In this document: in pieces, positions 1-11,912 of the stretch
Layout: each line of letters begins with the position of its first letter
Position numbering within the stretch: the first letter of the stretch is position 1
Origin: Aphis gossypii
Lineage: Eukaryota > Arthropoda > Insecta > Hemiptera > Aphididae
Direction of reading: 5' to 3'
DNA: 64,000 nt
Assembly: GCF_020184175.1 (NCBI RefSeq)
Contig: NC_065532.1
Location: forward strand, 5,766,001-5,830,000
Translations under genes and position numbers: made by a program
The notes under the pieces: generated by a model
Told to the model about the DNA's origin: nothing
The model's input: only the letters and a program-made list of their open reading frames with translations
Databases searched by the model: none

Positions 1-281
1 TTTTATAGTTTTTACGCAGTGCTTAATGTTTTGGGTTTTACAAAAAAAAAAGAAATAATTAATTTTTTAATAACTTATGGTATATATTTTGGTTTTTATC
101 TTAAATGAAAACTAATTTCCTTATACATTAAGAATTTATATGCTAAATATGATGGAATTATCAAATATTGACCATCATATTTATTTTCAAAGTTACTTTA
201 GTACTAACATAAAGTATAAAAACATAAATAATTATTATACAACTCAAATATTAAAATTTTAAAAATTTATTATACACTTAC

Positions 282-1657
282 ATTTGTCGATGTATACAAT
301 TTTTTTACTTTACATTTTTGTAAATTGATATGCCGCCCAGAGTCCAAAGAAGATTCATCATATTTGGAATCGACATCGTCACCATACCGTGATGAGGTTA
401 TTGGTGATGTAAATGTAATTGTGCTGGAATGATTATCTAAAAACTTCCATTTATAAGACAAATGTTAGGTTATTACTTATCAATTATTTTACTTGTTGGA
501 TTATTGACAATTGTATTAGCAGTATTAGATGTTTGAGAAGTAAAATCTTGTCTGATGGGAGTATGAGGAGTATGATCAGTATCTGATAGACTTTTTAATG
601 AAGAACTGTTATCTTTGTCTTTCTGAACATAATTTTTTAGAAAACTCTCAATAATTTCTTTAAAAATCTCTTTTCTTTGAAATTCGTTTGTTAAACCATT
701 TTGTTTCATTGCCTCAACCAGCATCTTAGTGCTTTGTTTAATTTCTTTATCTGAGTAGTCTTCTTGTTCATCATTTCTAGTATTATAATATGAATTACCT
801 GGTAAATATTCAAAGCTATTTACTCGATCTGTAGTATTATTTGTTGAATTATGAAATTCTTTTGCCACCCAAGATCCAGCAGTATCAGCACTTCCCAAGG
901 TACTATTAGACTCTTTACTACTCTCTGTTGATTTTTGTTCTTTGTTGGAGCTAATACTTAATTTCTCAAACCTTTTTTCTTGTTGATTGAAAATTAAACT
1001 GACATTTTTTTCATTTGATTTATTAGAACACTTTGTTTTTAAAGACTCTAATTTATGAACTACTGTTGATACTGAAAGTGAAGAAGCCATTGGTGATCGA
1101 CATTTTGGTAGAGTACCACTTTTCTCAGCTGTACATTTTAATACATCTAACGACGTAGATTTCTTTCCTCTAGATAATTCTATTTCATTTAGATTAATCA
1201 ATGAATTACTTTTGGTTTTAGTATAGATTCTTCGATTTTGACAATCAATCGGGGTCGAATTAGTATTATAGACGAGGCTACTCACAGCAATTCTTTCAAT
1301 TGTGCTCATATCTTGACTCTGGTGTTGGGGTGTAATATCATACCCCACATCGGCTCCACTATCCCATTCAAGTGGTCTTGTTGAGCAAACACTAGAAGGA
1401 GAAGAAGCATTCAATTGTTTTGGAACTTCCAGTAAGCTATGATCACTGTCCGTGAGATACATGTCATGTTGAGACGGATCATAGGTGGTTGTATCATCAA
1501 CATTCATAGTGTTTATTACTACATTGTTTGTTAAAGATATCGTCAATGCTAAATTATCACCATTTGCGATTGCCTTTTCGTCGTCAGTATTATCAATACT
1601 GCACGGCGAGATGGTTATGTCTGATATAATACTTTCAAAATCTGATGGATCCGACAT
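282..1657 (-). CDS. Unrecognised Ser/Thr/Asn-rich protein, 5' part of gene, runs off left edge
   Basis: Two coding exons read leftwards: 1657-477 and 423-282, joined across a 53-bp intron (GTAATA donor at 476-475, CAG acceptor at 426-424). The phase is 2 and the frame stays open. A GTAAGT donor at 281 shows that the gene continues beyond the window. I chose the ATG at 1657 (A at -3); the frame opens further upstream but only with a non-ATG codon. The protein is polar and probably largely disordered, with many Ser, Thr and Asn. Two parts stand out: an acidic/aromatic motif PLEWDSGADVGYD at residues 95-107, and a predicted amphipathic helix at about 306-344 (starting IKQSTKMLVEAMKQNG). No enzyme motif, signal peptide or membrane segment is visible. 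I do not recognise the family; a scaffold or centrosome-type protein is possible but only a guess. It is certainly coding by length, and both the intron and the frame are consistent. Confidence 0.8.
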
Positions 1658-4600
1658 TTTTAAAAAAAATTTAAAAACGTCCAAGTAAAGATTTTATTTA
1701 ACCACGAATATTTTTAATTTTCACCCATTATAACACTATAAAGTCACTACTTAATACTAACTAAATACATATTTAAAACTATCAATTGTTAACTATTGAA
1801 CTGCTATGTTTAATTATTGTTCTAAGTTCCAAGTTCCACTATTTTAACTTTTAAAGTGCTCTTAACTCTTAACCGTCGTTAATTTGTGTATTATTTTTCA
1901 AACAAAGATAATAAGAATGATAAGACTTGTTTACGCCATGAACCAAGAAGATAATATGGACTAAATGGACTGGAAATTAAATCTGGCCCTTAGATCATAT
2001 ATGATCTAAGATTTGGCCGTTATCAAAGGAGCTTAACTGCTAAACTGACTAGGTTACTACTTACTAGAGTACTAGACCTATTCTTTTCTGTGCTATAAGC
2101 CATAAGGTATCAGTCTTGTTTATGACAATTTTTTTTATAAATGTCGATAAAAAATAATCTGCTGGATAAACATTCTTTAAAATGTTATTCAAATCATACA
2201 ATAGTTGTTCTTAATGTTTCTAAGCTGTATACAAATATAAAAATACATATATAAAAATGTTTTATATGAATTTAAGTCAAAATCGTATAAAAAATAAACT
2301 ATTTTGTAGTTAGAAATTGGTTCAAAAAAACTTTTCTTTTTATACCTAAGGTATGAAAATTGAATACTAATAACTTATTAATTACAGATTAAATGCATTC
2401 TAAATGTCAAAAATACTCCAAAATATATAAAAATGCAAAAAATCCCATAAAACAATTGTCAATTTTGTAGTAACAGCGGATAGAGTAGGTACGTACCTAC
2501 TTAAAACGTATTTGATACAGACTACAGACTATAGCTTAGAAAGCATCGTAGGTATATGAGTGTAACATTTCAAAAATAAAAATATGCTACTCGTAGTACG
2601 AGCTCAATGAAGATCTATTTCTATATTCTATGTTACATTGAATTTGTCATTTGTAACTGTACTACACTAAACACTTGATACATTTATAAACGTTTTTCGA
2701 GTTTTCGACAAAGTCTGATATGAATACAAATTACTTTTTAAGCTAAAAAATGTTATCCTTTCCCTTATTCCTTTGAATCAAATCTTACCTAACAGCCTTA
2801 ACTAACAGACACTTCTAAACTTCCAAGTTCAGTAAAGCTCTTCAACTTCAAAAATGTCCATAAAATTACCTAATGTGTCCCAGTTGTTTCAAAAAGAATT
2901 ATTTTATCTCCCATGACGACTGTTTAATACCTACTAGTTTTTGCTGTTGGTTAACCACACTAGCCCATATTATGCAGTAAGCCAGAAAATTAATTTTGCT
3001 GCAGAATTGCAGATTATATCGGTGATAAAGACGATAAAGTCATGATTTCAATTGATGAAAATCAAATATTATACTAAATGAAAAATGAATTAATCCACAT
3101 GTGGTTTACACTCAAATAATCTGTATATATTATGTCAACAGTCCAATTGTTATATTAAATAACTTCCCGATTACTACGTCCAGGTCCAATACAGTTAAGT
3201 ATTTAAGACTTAACCTAAATAGACAACTGATGTAGAAATTGGAGTTAACCTATTCGAATTAAAAAATTGGTTTATAAATGTATTGTTTAGTTCTCTTTTA
3301 TCCAAAAATTAAAGTGCATGGTATTTATTAATCTAATAAGTTATAACCAAATCACTAATTTATAAAATTCTCCTTAAGATGCGTTTTGATGACTACAGAT
3401 TTGAGGCACGAAAAAAAATCTAGATAGTACAAATAAAATACAAGTAAATCTAAATATACATTGACTAGGTCTAATAATTCGTAATAGATCTTATCCTGCA
3501 TAATATCAAAATTAAAATTATTGATGAAAAAGTATAACATCACATACCTACTTTAAACACGCGTTCATAAACGTTTTCAAACAATTTAAACAGCTGCAGC
3601 TACTAGTTAGGTAGATACCTACTAAGTTAAGTTGTTATGATAAAGTGTAGCTTAGAAAATAATTTGAAAATCGAAAAAAATTACACGCGTTTCCCAATGA
3701 ATAATTAGGTACTAATAAATGTTTCAATTTCAAATAATACTGTAAAAAAGAAAATTATAAAATACAAATAATTATCATTTTGTAGATAACTCATTAATAA
3801 TTCTTTTTTAAAATGTAGATTACATAAATTTAAAAAATGTTTGTGTAAAAATCGCATAGTAGAAATGTAATTAATTTATGACACTGTGTCTAAATAATGA
3901 AAAATATATTTTATTGTCACAGAAATATTGAATTCCTTACCAGAACTCGATTGATTGTCATTACTTAGGATATCATTTGTTTCTTTACTAAAATAAAGTC
4001 GATCGCTGAAAGAAATGTAGCTATGCAAAAGAAGAAGGCAACACGGTTAACTACAAAAAAATCACTTAAATTTAATATTTGGTAATATAAACATCAACTA
4101 ATGAAAAGGATGTTATATTGTTGTGTTTAAAAATTAAATTTAGTTATAGATTTTATTTTATAACCTTGTATTATGTTATAAAAAATAATGGCATCTGTCA
4201 AAAAAGGAAATTAAAGAGGACACCATAAAGAAAAATTCAAATTTACCATTGATTTACACATAAAAAAATAATTTTATTTGTAAAAATAATAAAAATATAT
4301 TGTTTACTTAATGTACTCATGAAATTGTATTATACTAATTAAAATAATTAAAATAGTCAATATTTGAATATTGTTTTTTTTTTTTTTTTTTTTTTGTATT
4401 GGACGATAATAACAAATTTTAGTAAAAACATCAAGTTAAAAGACTAAGAAGTAAAATAGTAATGAATCATAAAAAACGGTATTATCTTTTATCAATTTTC
4501 AAGTTTTGGCATAAACCAAATAAGTTTGACATGAAACACCATAAACTATTATACAAATATTGATAATTATATTATAATATGAAGGTGAAAATTCAGTAAC

Positions 4601-4744
4601 CATTCCAAACTTTTGAGGCATGATAAAATATATTAGCCAAATTATTAATTTTATTGTATTAAATTATCATAAAAAAATTAGCTGTACAATACATTTTCTT
4701 ATTTAGTTTAAAATATATATAAATACACATTATCATTAGATACA
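1658..4744. other. Intergenic region between two minus-strand genes
   Basis: AT-rich and without a credible coding frame. It holds the presumed promoter of the left-edge gene (just right of 1657) and the 3' UTR of UBLCP1 (just left of 4745). It contains a perfect 22-bp palindrome at 1989-2010 and a run of about 20 T near 4374-4395. I see no transposon ends with target duplications here. Confidence 0.6.
1989..2010. repeat. Perfect 22-bp palindrome
   Basis: Arm CTTAGATCATA is followed directly by its reverse complement. Near-identical direct copies ATCTGGCC (1981-1988) and ATTTGGCC (2011-2018) flank it on both sides. It lies about 330 bp upstream of the start codon of the minus-strand gene. 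The function is unknown; it could be a dimeric transcription-factor site or a relic of an insertion. Confidence 0.7.
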
Positions 4745-7700
4745 TCACAATTTCGGTAGAGAATCAGGCGGTTTAGGTTCATTGTTGTCAGTTCTATCTC
4801 TTTTATGTCGTTTTTCTTTTTTGTATTGTGCTTTTTTAATAAATTTCTCCCAATTTCTGTGATTAAGTTTGGAAAAATCATCAATTTTAGCAATTTCATA
4901 TAAATACACAGACAAATGTAATAATTCTTTGTCCATTTCCCAATTTAGATGGGCTTCTCTAAATGGACGAATCTTCAGACCGTTTTTTGGATTCATCAAA
5001 AAATTTCGACGAATATCATCAAACATAATTGTATTATGTTTATTATAGTTTTCTGGAAACTTACCCCATATTACACCTAATGGTTTTACCTTTGATAGTA
5101 TAAAAAATATACAAGTTAAAAAAATATTAACTTTAATAATATAAATTATAATCAAACTTACAGAAACCACTCCATATTTAGGAGTATGTACAGTAATCAT
5201 TGCAGCATTATCTAAGTAGAACATTATTTTGTACGCAGCATTGTTGGCTACATTTAAAACAGCCATTTTACGTTCTATCCAACGCATATCAGTTGCTGAC
5301 CAAATAACAATATCATAATGCTATATAAATCAAAATACTATTAATTTCCTAATAAGAAATTAAAAAACAGTAAAAACAAAAGAATTTACTTCATATGCAG
5401 ATTCTAAAAAATCATGTAAATATGGTCTCATAAGTTCTATTCCACTTTCTGCTGCTGATCTATGATCAAACAGGGTATAATCAATATCAAGTACCAAAAG
5501 TTTTTTACCAGGTCTGGGATCATTGAGCATTTTAATCTATTAAAATATAAAATTATTTATCAAACATTTCAAAAATATTTACTAAAAAAAATTAAAATTA
5601 CCTCATAATTATCAACCCTATTTTGAACTTTAGCTAAATGTATTTCCATTTTATCAACACGTTCTTCATCAAATTCTTCTGAATCATAGCTTTTACATTT
5701 TCTACCTTTTTCTCTTTTAGGTGGAACTACACTAGCTTCTGCAATGTCTTCTTCTTTTGAACCAACCATCATAATTTTAGTACCTGACTTAATATTTATT
5801 GCATTCAATAAACATTCATCTGGAGCCATTTTACCTAAGACAAATTTATATTGGAAATCATTAAAGTTAAAGAATAATAATGAGTTATAACTAAAGTGCA
5901 AATTTTTAGGTTCAAAATAACTTGATTTATAATGCTAATATGCAATAAAAAAACCTAAAAATATTCTACTTATATTCTTTTAAAAATGAAAAAAGAATTG
6001 TTTTTTATGTAAAAATATTCAATAAATATCAAATTACAATATAATATGCAAATTATTTTTATTTTTTACAAGAAGATTTGTATTTTGTAACATAGAATAT
6101 ATTAAATAAATATACATGTTACACTAAAATAGTAACATATTCCTATATAATAATTGAGGTCTGGAACTAAGTTGAGTGTTGCCACTTTTGACTAATAATG
6201 ATATATTTGTTTTCGTATTATCTTTAATACCTTAGATAAATTTAATAAAAACATATTTTTTTTAAATAATCTATTTTTTATTGTAGGAGTGAATGTTGAT
6301 ACTAGCAACAGGTGTTAATTGTGATTTGTGTGAAATATTATTTTTAGGATAAAAGCTACTAAATATTTATTATTTTTTTTTTTTATCTCAAAGCTGATAG
6401 AAATATTTACTGTCCATCATTGTGTGACTAAAGAGAGATAGATAGAAAGAGAGAGAGAGAGAATCAGAGGTCAGTAAATTTCATTTAAAATTCAAACTGT
6501 TTCAAGACATCAAGAACAATACTGTTTGGATAGTGTGTAAGCACTTAATTTCAATATTGATTGCTTTAAACTTCAAGGCAGGATTTTTTAACAAGTGATA
6601 ACAAACATAAAGTTTGTTATTATTAAAATTAAATATTTAGTTTATTTCATATTAGCCAGTTTTATAAATATTAACTGTCATATTTTATAATCAAAGCAAA
6701 AAAATAATAATTGCTTACATATTTTTTTTTTTTTACTTTTGAGTATTAATTGCTTTTATTTTCATAATTATATAATTCCTAATAGAAGTCTCCATACATA
6801 ATTAAAAAAAAGATTAGAAAAATTAGTTCATAAACATTTTAAAATGTGTAGAAAGTACTTTGATATAAAAAGGTCGAAAACAGATACTTTAAATTAAAGG
6901 TTGAAATTGTTTGAATTGAATTCAATTTTGAAATTAAGATGGTTTTGATTTTGAGAATGTATTTTGAAATCATTAGGCATTAAAATTGCTTTTTGAAAAA
7001 TTTAGCTTGTTTTGAGAATTATTTTTACAATATCATCAAAACTAAATTCATACATACATAGTATTCTGCTTATATGAGAAATCAATAATTATTTTAAGAT
7101 TTTGTTTTTTAAATTCTTTGGTTTCAGTTACAATAATTTTAGTATTGAAAAATAAAAGCATAGAAGTCATCACTGGATAATAGTTTTTAAAAACACTTTT
7201 CTTTTAGCCCTTCTTTATATATTATAATAACTAATTATATTGCAGGCACTTTGAAATTATCATAAAAAAATAACAAGATCTTATTATTACCACTTAGTAT
7301 AAGTACCTACCTATAAAATGTTTATACTAATACTATACACTGTCAGCAACTGCATACGTATAATTATATTATATTATAGGTGCATATCAATTTATTGATG
7401 ATAACTGCATACTTAAAAAAACTTTAATTTTTAATTTTTTCTTTTCTACCTAAGGAATCTTGAAATTGCACAAAAAAAACAATTTCCTTTATTTCAAATG
7501 ACATAAAACCTACCTAATAAAAAATAAATACTAATATATATATATATATAGAGAGGGAGTATTTTCTTACTTAAAAGTTATTGCTAGAATAATCAACAAG
7601 AAATTGTTCATGTCTTTAATAAGTAACAATCACATATACATAAGAATAATAATATATTGAATATATTCGACATCATTGAAGAAAATAAATACTTAAATGT

Positions 7701-7966
7701 TTATACATCTAACAAATTTTTTTGATAAGAAAATTAAACACATATTTACCTGAAATTCTTAAGTTTATAAGTTTTTGTCTTTCTGGTCGTACGCCAGTAC
7801 ATTTAAATATCTCTTCTTTCAACGTTCTCACATCACTGTTTGTATTCAAATTTTTTACATCGTAATCATTACCATTCCATTTAATTACAATGTCTAACAC
7901 ACTGATTGAAGATTGCTCTTCGCATTCCATATTTTTGGCTAGAGAGTCCAACGATGTGGCGAGCAT
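4745..7966 (-). CDS. Ublcp1: UBLCP1, ubiquitin-like domain-containing CTD phosphatase (nuclear proteasome phosphatase)
   Basis: Five exons: 7966-7750, 5834-5602, 5536-5390, 5320-5162 and 5089-4745. They sum to 1101 nt (366 aa; about 318 aa in human) with all phases consistent and GT-AG introns. Residues about 24-103 form the ubiquitin-like domain, with the motif TGVRPERQKLINL that matches UBLCP1. An FCP/SCP HAD phosphatase domain follows: catalytic DIDYTLF has Asp at about 167 and 169, then VIWSATDMRWIE, AAMITVHTP, GVIWGKF and the acidic motif NTIMFDDIRRNF. In the known family this enzyme binds the 19S subunit Rpn1 through its UBL and dephosphorylates nuclear 26S proteasomes. Oddities are an N-terminal extension of about 22 aa and a basic, Pro-containing C-terminal tail (KKEKRHKRDRT) absent from the human protein as I recall it. 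The fourth intron is 72 nt and has no in-frame stop. A downstream ATG (codon 13) is an alternative start. The gene is head-to-head with Vha55. Confidence 0.95.
6431..6462. repeat. GA-rich microsatellite in UBLCP1 intron 1
   Basis: An imperfect AGAGATAGATAGAAAG run continues into (GA)n. It sits in the 1.9-kb first intron of UBLCP1, which is otherwise AT-rich and shows no recognisable mobile element. Confidence 0.8.
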
Positions 7967-8605
7967 TTGAAAATTATAGTCTGCGTAATTTTTTTGAGAG
8001 AACTAATTTTATGATTTCAAATCATTTTAATAAAATATACCCGCTGTCGAAAGAGGTTCTACGACGAATACAAAACCACAACAAAATATTATGTATAACT
8101 TATAAGTACAACACAAATACACAATAAATCTGAATTTTGTTATGGTGATTTGTGATAACTTCATTACAATATTCAGAAAGATTGCTGCAGGTAGGTACAC
8201 AAGATAGTGTACAGTGCAGGCATTAAGAGATATTAAGTGATATTTTTAAACTTAAATAAAAAAAGAAATTCGAATTGATAAGTTTGTCAAGAATTAAATA
8301 AATAGAATAAAATTATTATTATTATTTTTATATTCAAAATCAATGCGAATTTTGATTTAAAAATAATTATAAAATAAAATATTTCCATAATATACACGTA
8401 TAATATAGTAGGATTCGTAAGTGGTGTCCACTGTCAATCGTTTTGATAAAGGCCTTGTACACTTATTACTCCTATTAAACAGCTGACTATATTATAGGCG
8501 AAAATCTCATGTTGCAGCATTCGACATCAACGATTTAGAAGTGAACCTGGTCTTTGATAGTTTCTTCGTGTTTTTTCTGAATTTCAAAATTTTGGATTGA
8601 AACTG
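7967..8605. promoter_or_regulatory. Divergent intergenic region between UBLCP1 and Vha55
   Basis: About 640 bp separate the two start codons, so both promoters and both 5' UTRs must lie here. I see no clear TATA box and no Inr+DPE pair at correct spacing. The Vha55 half is slightly richer in GC and CpG. The region may act as a bidirectional promoter, which is an inference from geometry only. Confidence 0.6.
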
Positions 8606-8620
8606 ATGACATTTGGTACG

Positions 8621-11495
8621 ATGAACGCCCAACAAGCACATAAGGAACATGTGTTGGCTGTGTCGAGAGATTTTATTTCACAGCCGAGGCTGAGTAAGTA
8701 TATACTACACATAATAATACCAATCAAATAAGGGCGTGTCTGTATCAAAAAATCTAAATTAAAATATTATAATCAATTTGTATTTTACATAAATCTCAAT
8801 TATACGTTCGAATCAATCTTGGGATAATCAATTTGTACCTTTAAAATTAACTGTACCTGAATATTAAATTTTTTGGTGATCGACATTATGCATTGTAGTT
8901 GAATACAAATGATACTTCAATTAATAATCTTTTTTCAACCATTTAGTTTGTCTGCTCCTATATGATATTGAATCTAGAAACTAAATAATTTATTGTATAC
9001 TATTTACCTAAAAAAGTATTACTTTTAATGATCAAATTTATTAATGATGTATTATGTTTGTATATAACCTATTACAAACTTGGATTATAGGTATACATTG
9101 TCTTGTTTAAAAATTAATTTATAAATGCCTCTGGTTTTAAATGAATTTGTTTTATCGCTGTTTTATGAGTATTTTATTAAAAAATTGATGTTTTAGAAAG
9201 ATAATACACAGATCAATGTAAGAGCTTTTTTTAGTGGGCGTGGTTATTTACATTGATAATTGTTTTAATTGATGGTTATTAAATTTATTTTTAGCATATA
9301 AAACTGTTTCTGGTGTAAATGGACCTTTGGTGATCTTGGATGAAGTTAAATTCCCTAAGTATGCTGAAATTGTTCAATTGAGATTACATGATGGTACCCT
9401 ACGATCTGGCCAAGTACTCGAGGTGTCTGGTTCTAAAGCTGTGGTTCAGGTATGTTTAATGTTTTGATTTAAATAAAAGTCTAGAGCAAATTGATAACTA
9501 AAAATTATGATTTTAGGTGTTTGAAGGTACATCGGGTATTGATGCTAAGCATACTCTTTGTGAGTTTACTGGAGATATTTTACGTACACCAGTGTCCGAA
9601 GATATGTTGGGACGTGTTTTCAATGGCAGTGGAAAACCAATAGATAAAGGACCTCCTATTTTGGCTGAAGATTATTTAGATATTCAAGGCCAACCGATCA
9701 ATCCATATTCAAGAACATATCCTCAAGAAATGATTCAAACTGGTATTTCAGCTATTGATATTATGAACTCTATTGCTCGTGGACAAAAAATTCCAATATT
9801 TTCGGCTGCAGGTTTACCACATAATGAGGTATAATAAATATTTTATTGAATGCTTACTATTTAAATAAAATATTACTATTCACAATTTTTATATACTACT
9901 TAGATTGCTGCTCAAATTTGCAGACAAGCTGGTCTTGTTAAACAACCTGGTAAATCTGTTCTTGATGATCACGAAGACAATTTTGCCATAGTATTTGCTG
10001 CTATGGGTGTTAATATGGAAACTGCCAGATTCTTTAAACAAGATTTTGAGGTAAAATCATTGAACGTTTAAATATGTTTAAATTAAACATTATAAGTAAT
10101 AATAATGAAATTAATTTAAAAAGTAGAAATAATTATAGAGACATCTATATGCATTTAGTTTTTGACAGTTATTTTATTCCACGATTAAAAAAAAAAAAAT
10201 ATATTGTTAATGTCAATCAGCAATTTAATATGATTAGTATGTAGAATGATTAAAATATGAAATAAACTGTATTAATACAATAAAAAAATGTGATTAGTTG
10301 AAATATATTGAAAACATAAATGTATTAGCTTAAAATTTTTATTGAGATGTGTATAAACTATATTTTAAGCTTAATATAAATTATTTTATGTCTTAGAAAC
10401 TTATAATTCATAAATATCTATTCATCAACATAATTCTTTTTAATTATAATAATATTTAATTGTATATATATATATATTTTTTTTTTCAGGAAAATGGCTC
10501 AATGGAGAATGTTTGTTTGTTCTTGAATTTAGCTAATGATCCTACTATTGAACGTATCATTACACCACGTCTTGCTTTAACTGCTGCTGAATTTTTAGCT
10601 TATCAGTGTGAAAAGCATGTCCTAGTTATATTAACTGACATGAGTTCATATGCTGAAGCTTTAAGAGAAGTTTCTGCTGCTCGTGAAGAAGTACCTGGCC
10701 GTCGTGGTTTCCCTGGTTACATGTACACCGATTTAGCTACAATTTATGAACGGGCTGGACGTGTTGAAGGAAGAAATGGTTCTATCACACAAATACCTAT
10801 TTTAACTATGCCTAACGATGGTAAAAGAAGAATTTATACATTTATTTGAAGCTATAGATTATAATTTATGTTTAAATTTAGATATTACTCATCCAATTCC
10901 TGATTTAACGGGATACATTACTGAAGGTCAAATATATGTTGACCGTCAATTGCACAATCGTCAAATATATCCACCAATTAATGTATTGCCATCTCTGAGT
11001 AGGTTGATGAAATCTGCTATTGGTGAAGGAATGACTCGCAAAGATCATTCTGATGTATCAAATCAGTTGGTAAGTTCACCATTTTCATACTTTTAACTGT
11101 AGTATTGAATTAATTTGATTATATTTCTACAAATTCTGTTATTTTTTTAGTATGCTTGTTATGCAATTGGTAAGGATGTACAAGCAATGAAAGCTGTTGT
11201 TGGAGAAGAAGCATTAACCCCAGATGATCTTCTATATCTTGAATTTTTAACTAAATTTGAAAAAAATTTCATTACTCAAGGTAAAAAGATTAACTTCAAA
11301 TAAACCTTATTGATAATAATTATTATTATAATAATATACCACTTTCTTTCATTAGGTAATTATGAGAATCGTACAGTATTTGAATCTTTGGACATTGGGT
11401 GGCAGTTATTACGTATTTTCCCTAAGGAAATGTTAAAGAGAGTTCCAGCTGCTACGTTAGCTGAGTTTTACCCAAGAGATTCCCGTCCAAAATAA
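8621..11495 (+). CDS. Vha55: V-type proton ATPase subunit B (V1 sector, nucleotide-binding non-catalytic subunit)
   Basis: Eight exons: 8621-8693, 9295-9449, 9517-9828, 9904-10050, 10490-10820, 10882-11069, 11151-11280 and 11356-11495. They give 1476 nt (491 aa; about 490 aa in Drosophila). All introns are GT-AG and phases agree. The protein is nearly identical to insect Vha55: start MNAQQAHKEHVLAVSRDFIS, then SGVNGPLVILDEVKFPKYAE, VFNGSGKPIDKGPP, AAGLPHNE, REEVPGRRGFPGYMYTD and an ending close to AEFYPRDSR. It alternates with subunit A in the cytosolic V1 head and couples ATP hydrolysis to proton transport into endomembrane compartments or, in insect epithelia, across apical membranes. It lacks the canonical catalytic P-loop, as expected for B. 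An in-frame ATG at 8606 would add five residues (MTFGT); I prefer 8621 because it has A at -3 and matches fly Vha55. Expression is probably ubiquitous. Confidence 0.98.
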
Positions 11496-11906
11496 ATTAT
11501 TGCGTAAGTAAAAAATTACTGCATTTTTTTTATTTTTTTACAAATTTCTTTTAACCACTAATTATAAATTTGTATATTGTTGGCCTAATTTTAAAGTATT
11601 TAACTCAAAATTATTAACCTTTTCAAGAGAATCAATGATGTATTATAAATGATGCTATTAAAAAATATGTGTCTTGAAATGATTATTGACTAAACAAAAC
11701 TGTATTAATATGACTAAAAAGAAAATGTAATAATATAATTTTTATTTTAAGCTTTACCGCCAACAATATGTATAATAACTTATGATATGGTGATTTAATT
11801 AATATTTAAAAAAATTAAATATGTTGCAGATGAATATTTTAACCGTAGATTATTCAAAATCTTCTATGTTCATTCTTCATTGGTTCACCTTGTACATTCC
11901 ATTATG

Positions 11907-11912
11907 AATAAA
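11907..11912 (+). terminator. Candidate polyadenylation signal of Vha55
   Basis: AATAAA about 410 nt after the Vha55 stop codon, followed by a T-rich stretch. Similar AT-rich hexamers are common here, so this is only a candidate. Confidence 0.35.
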
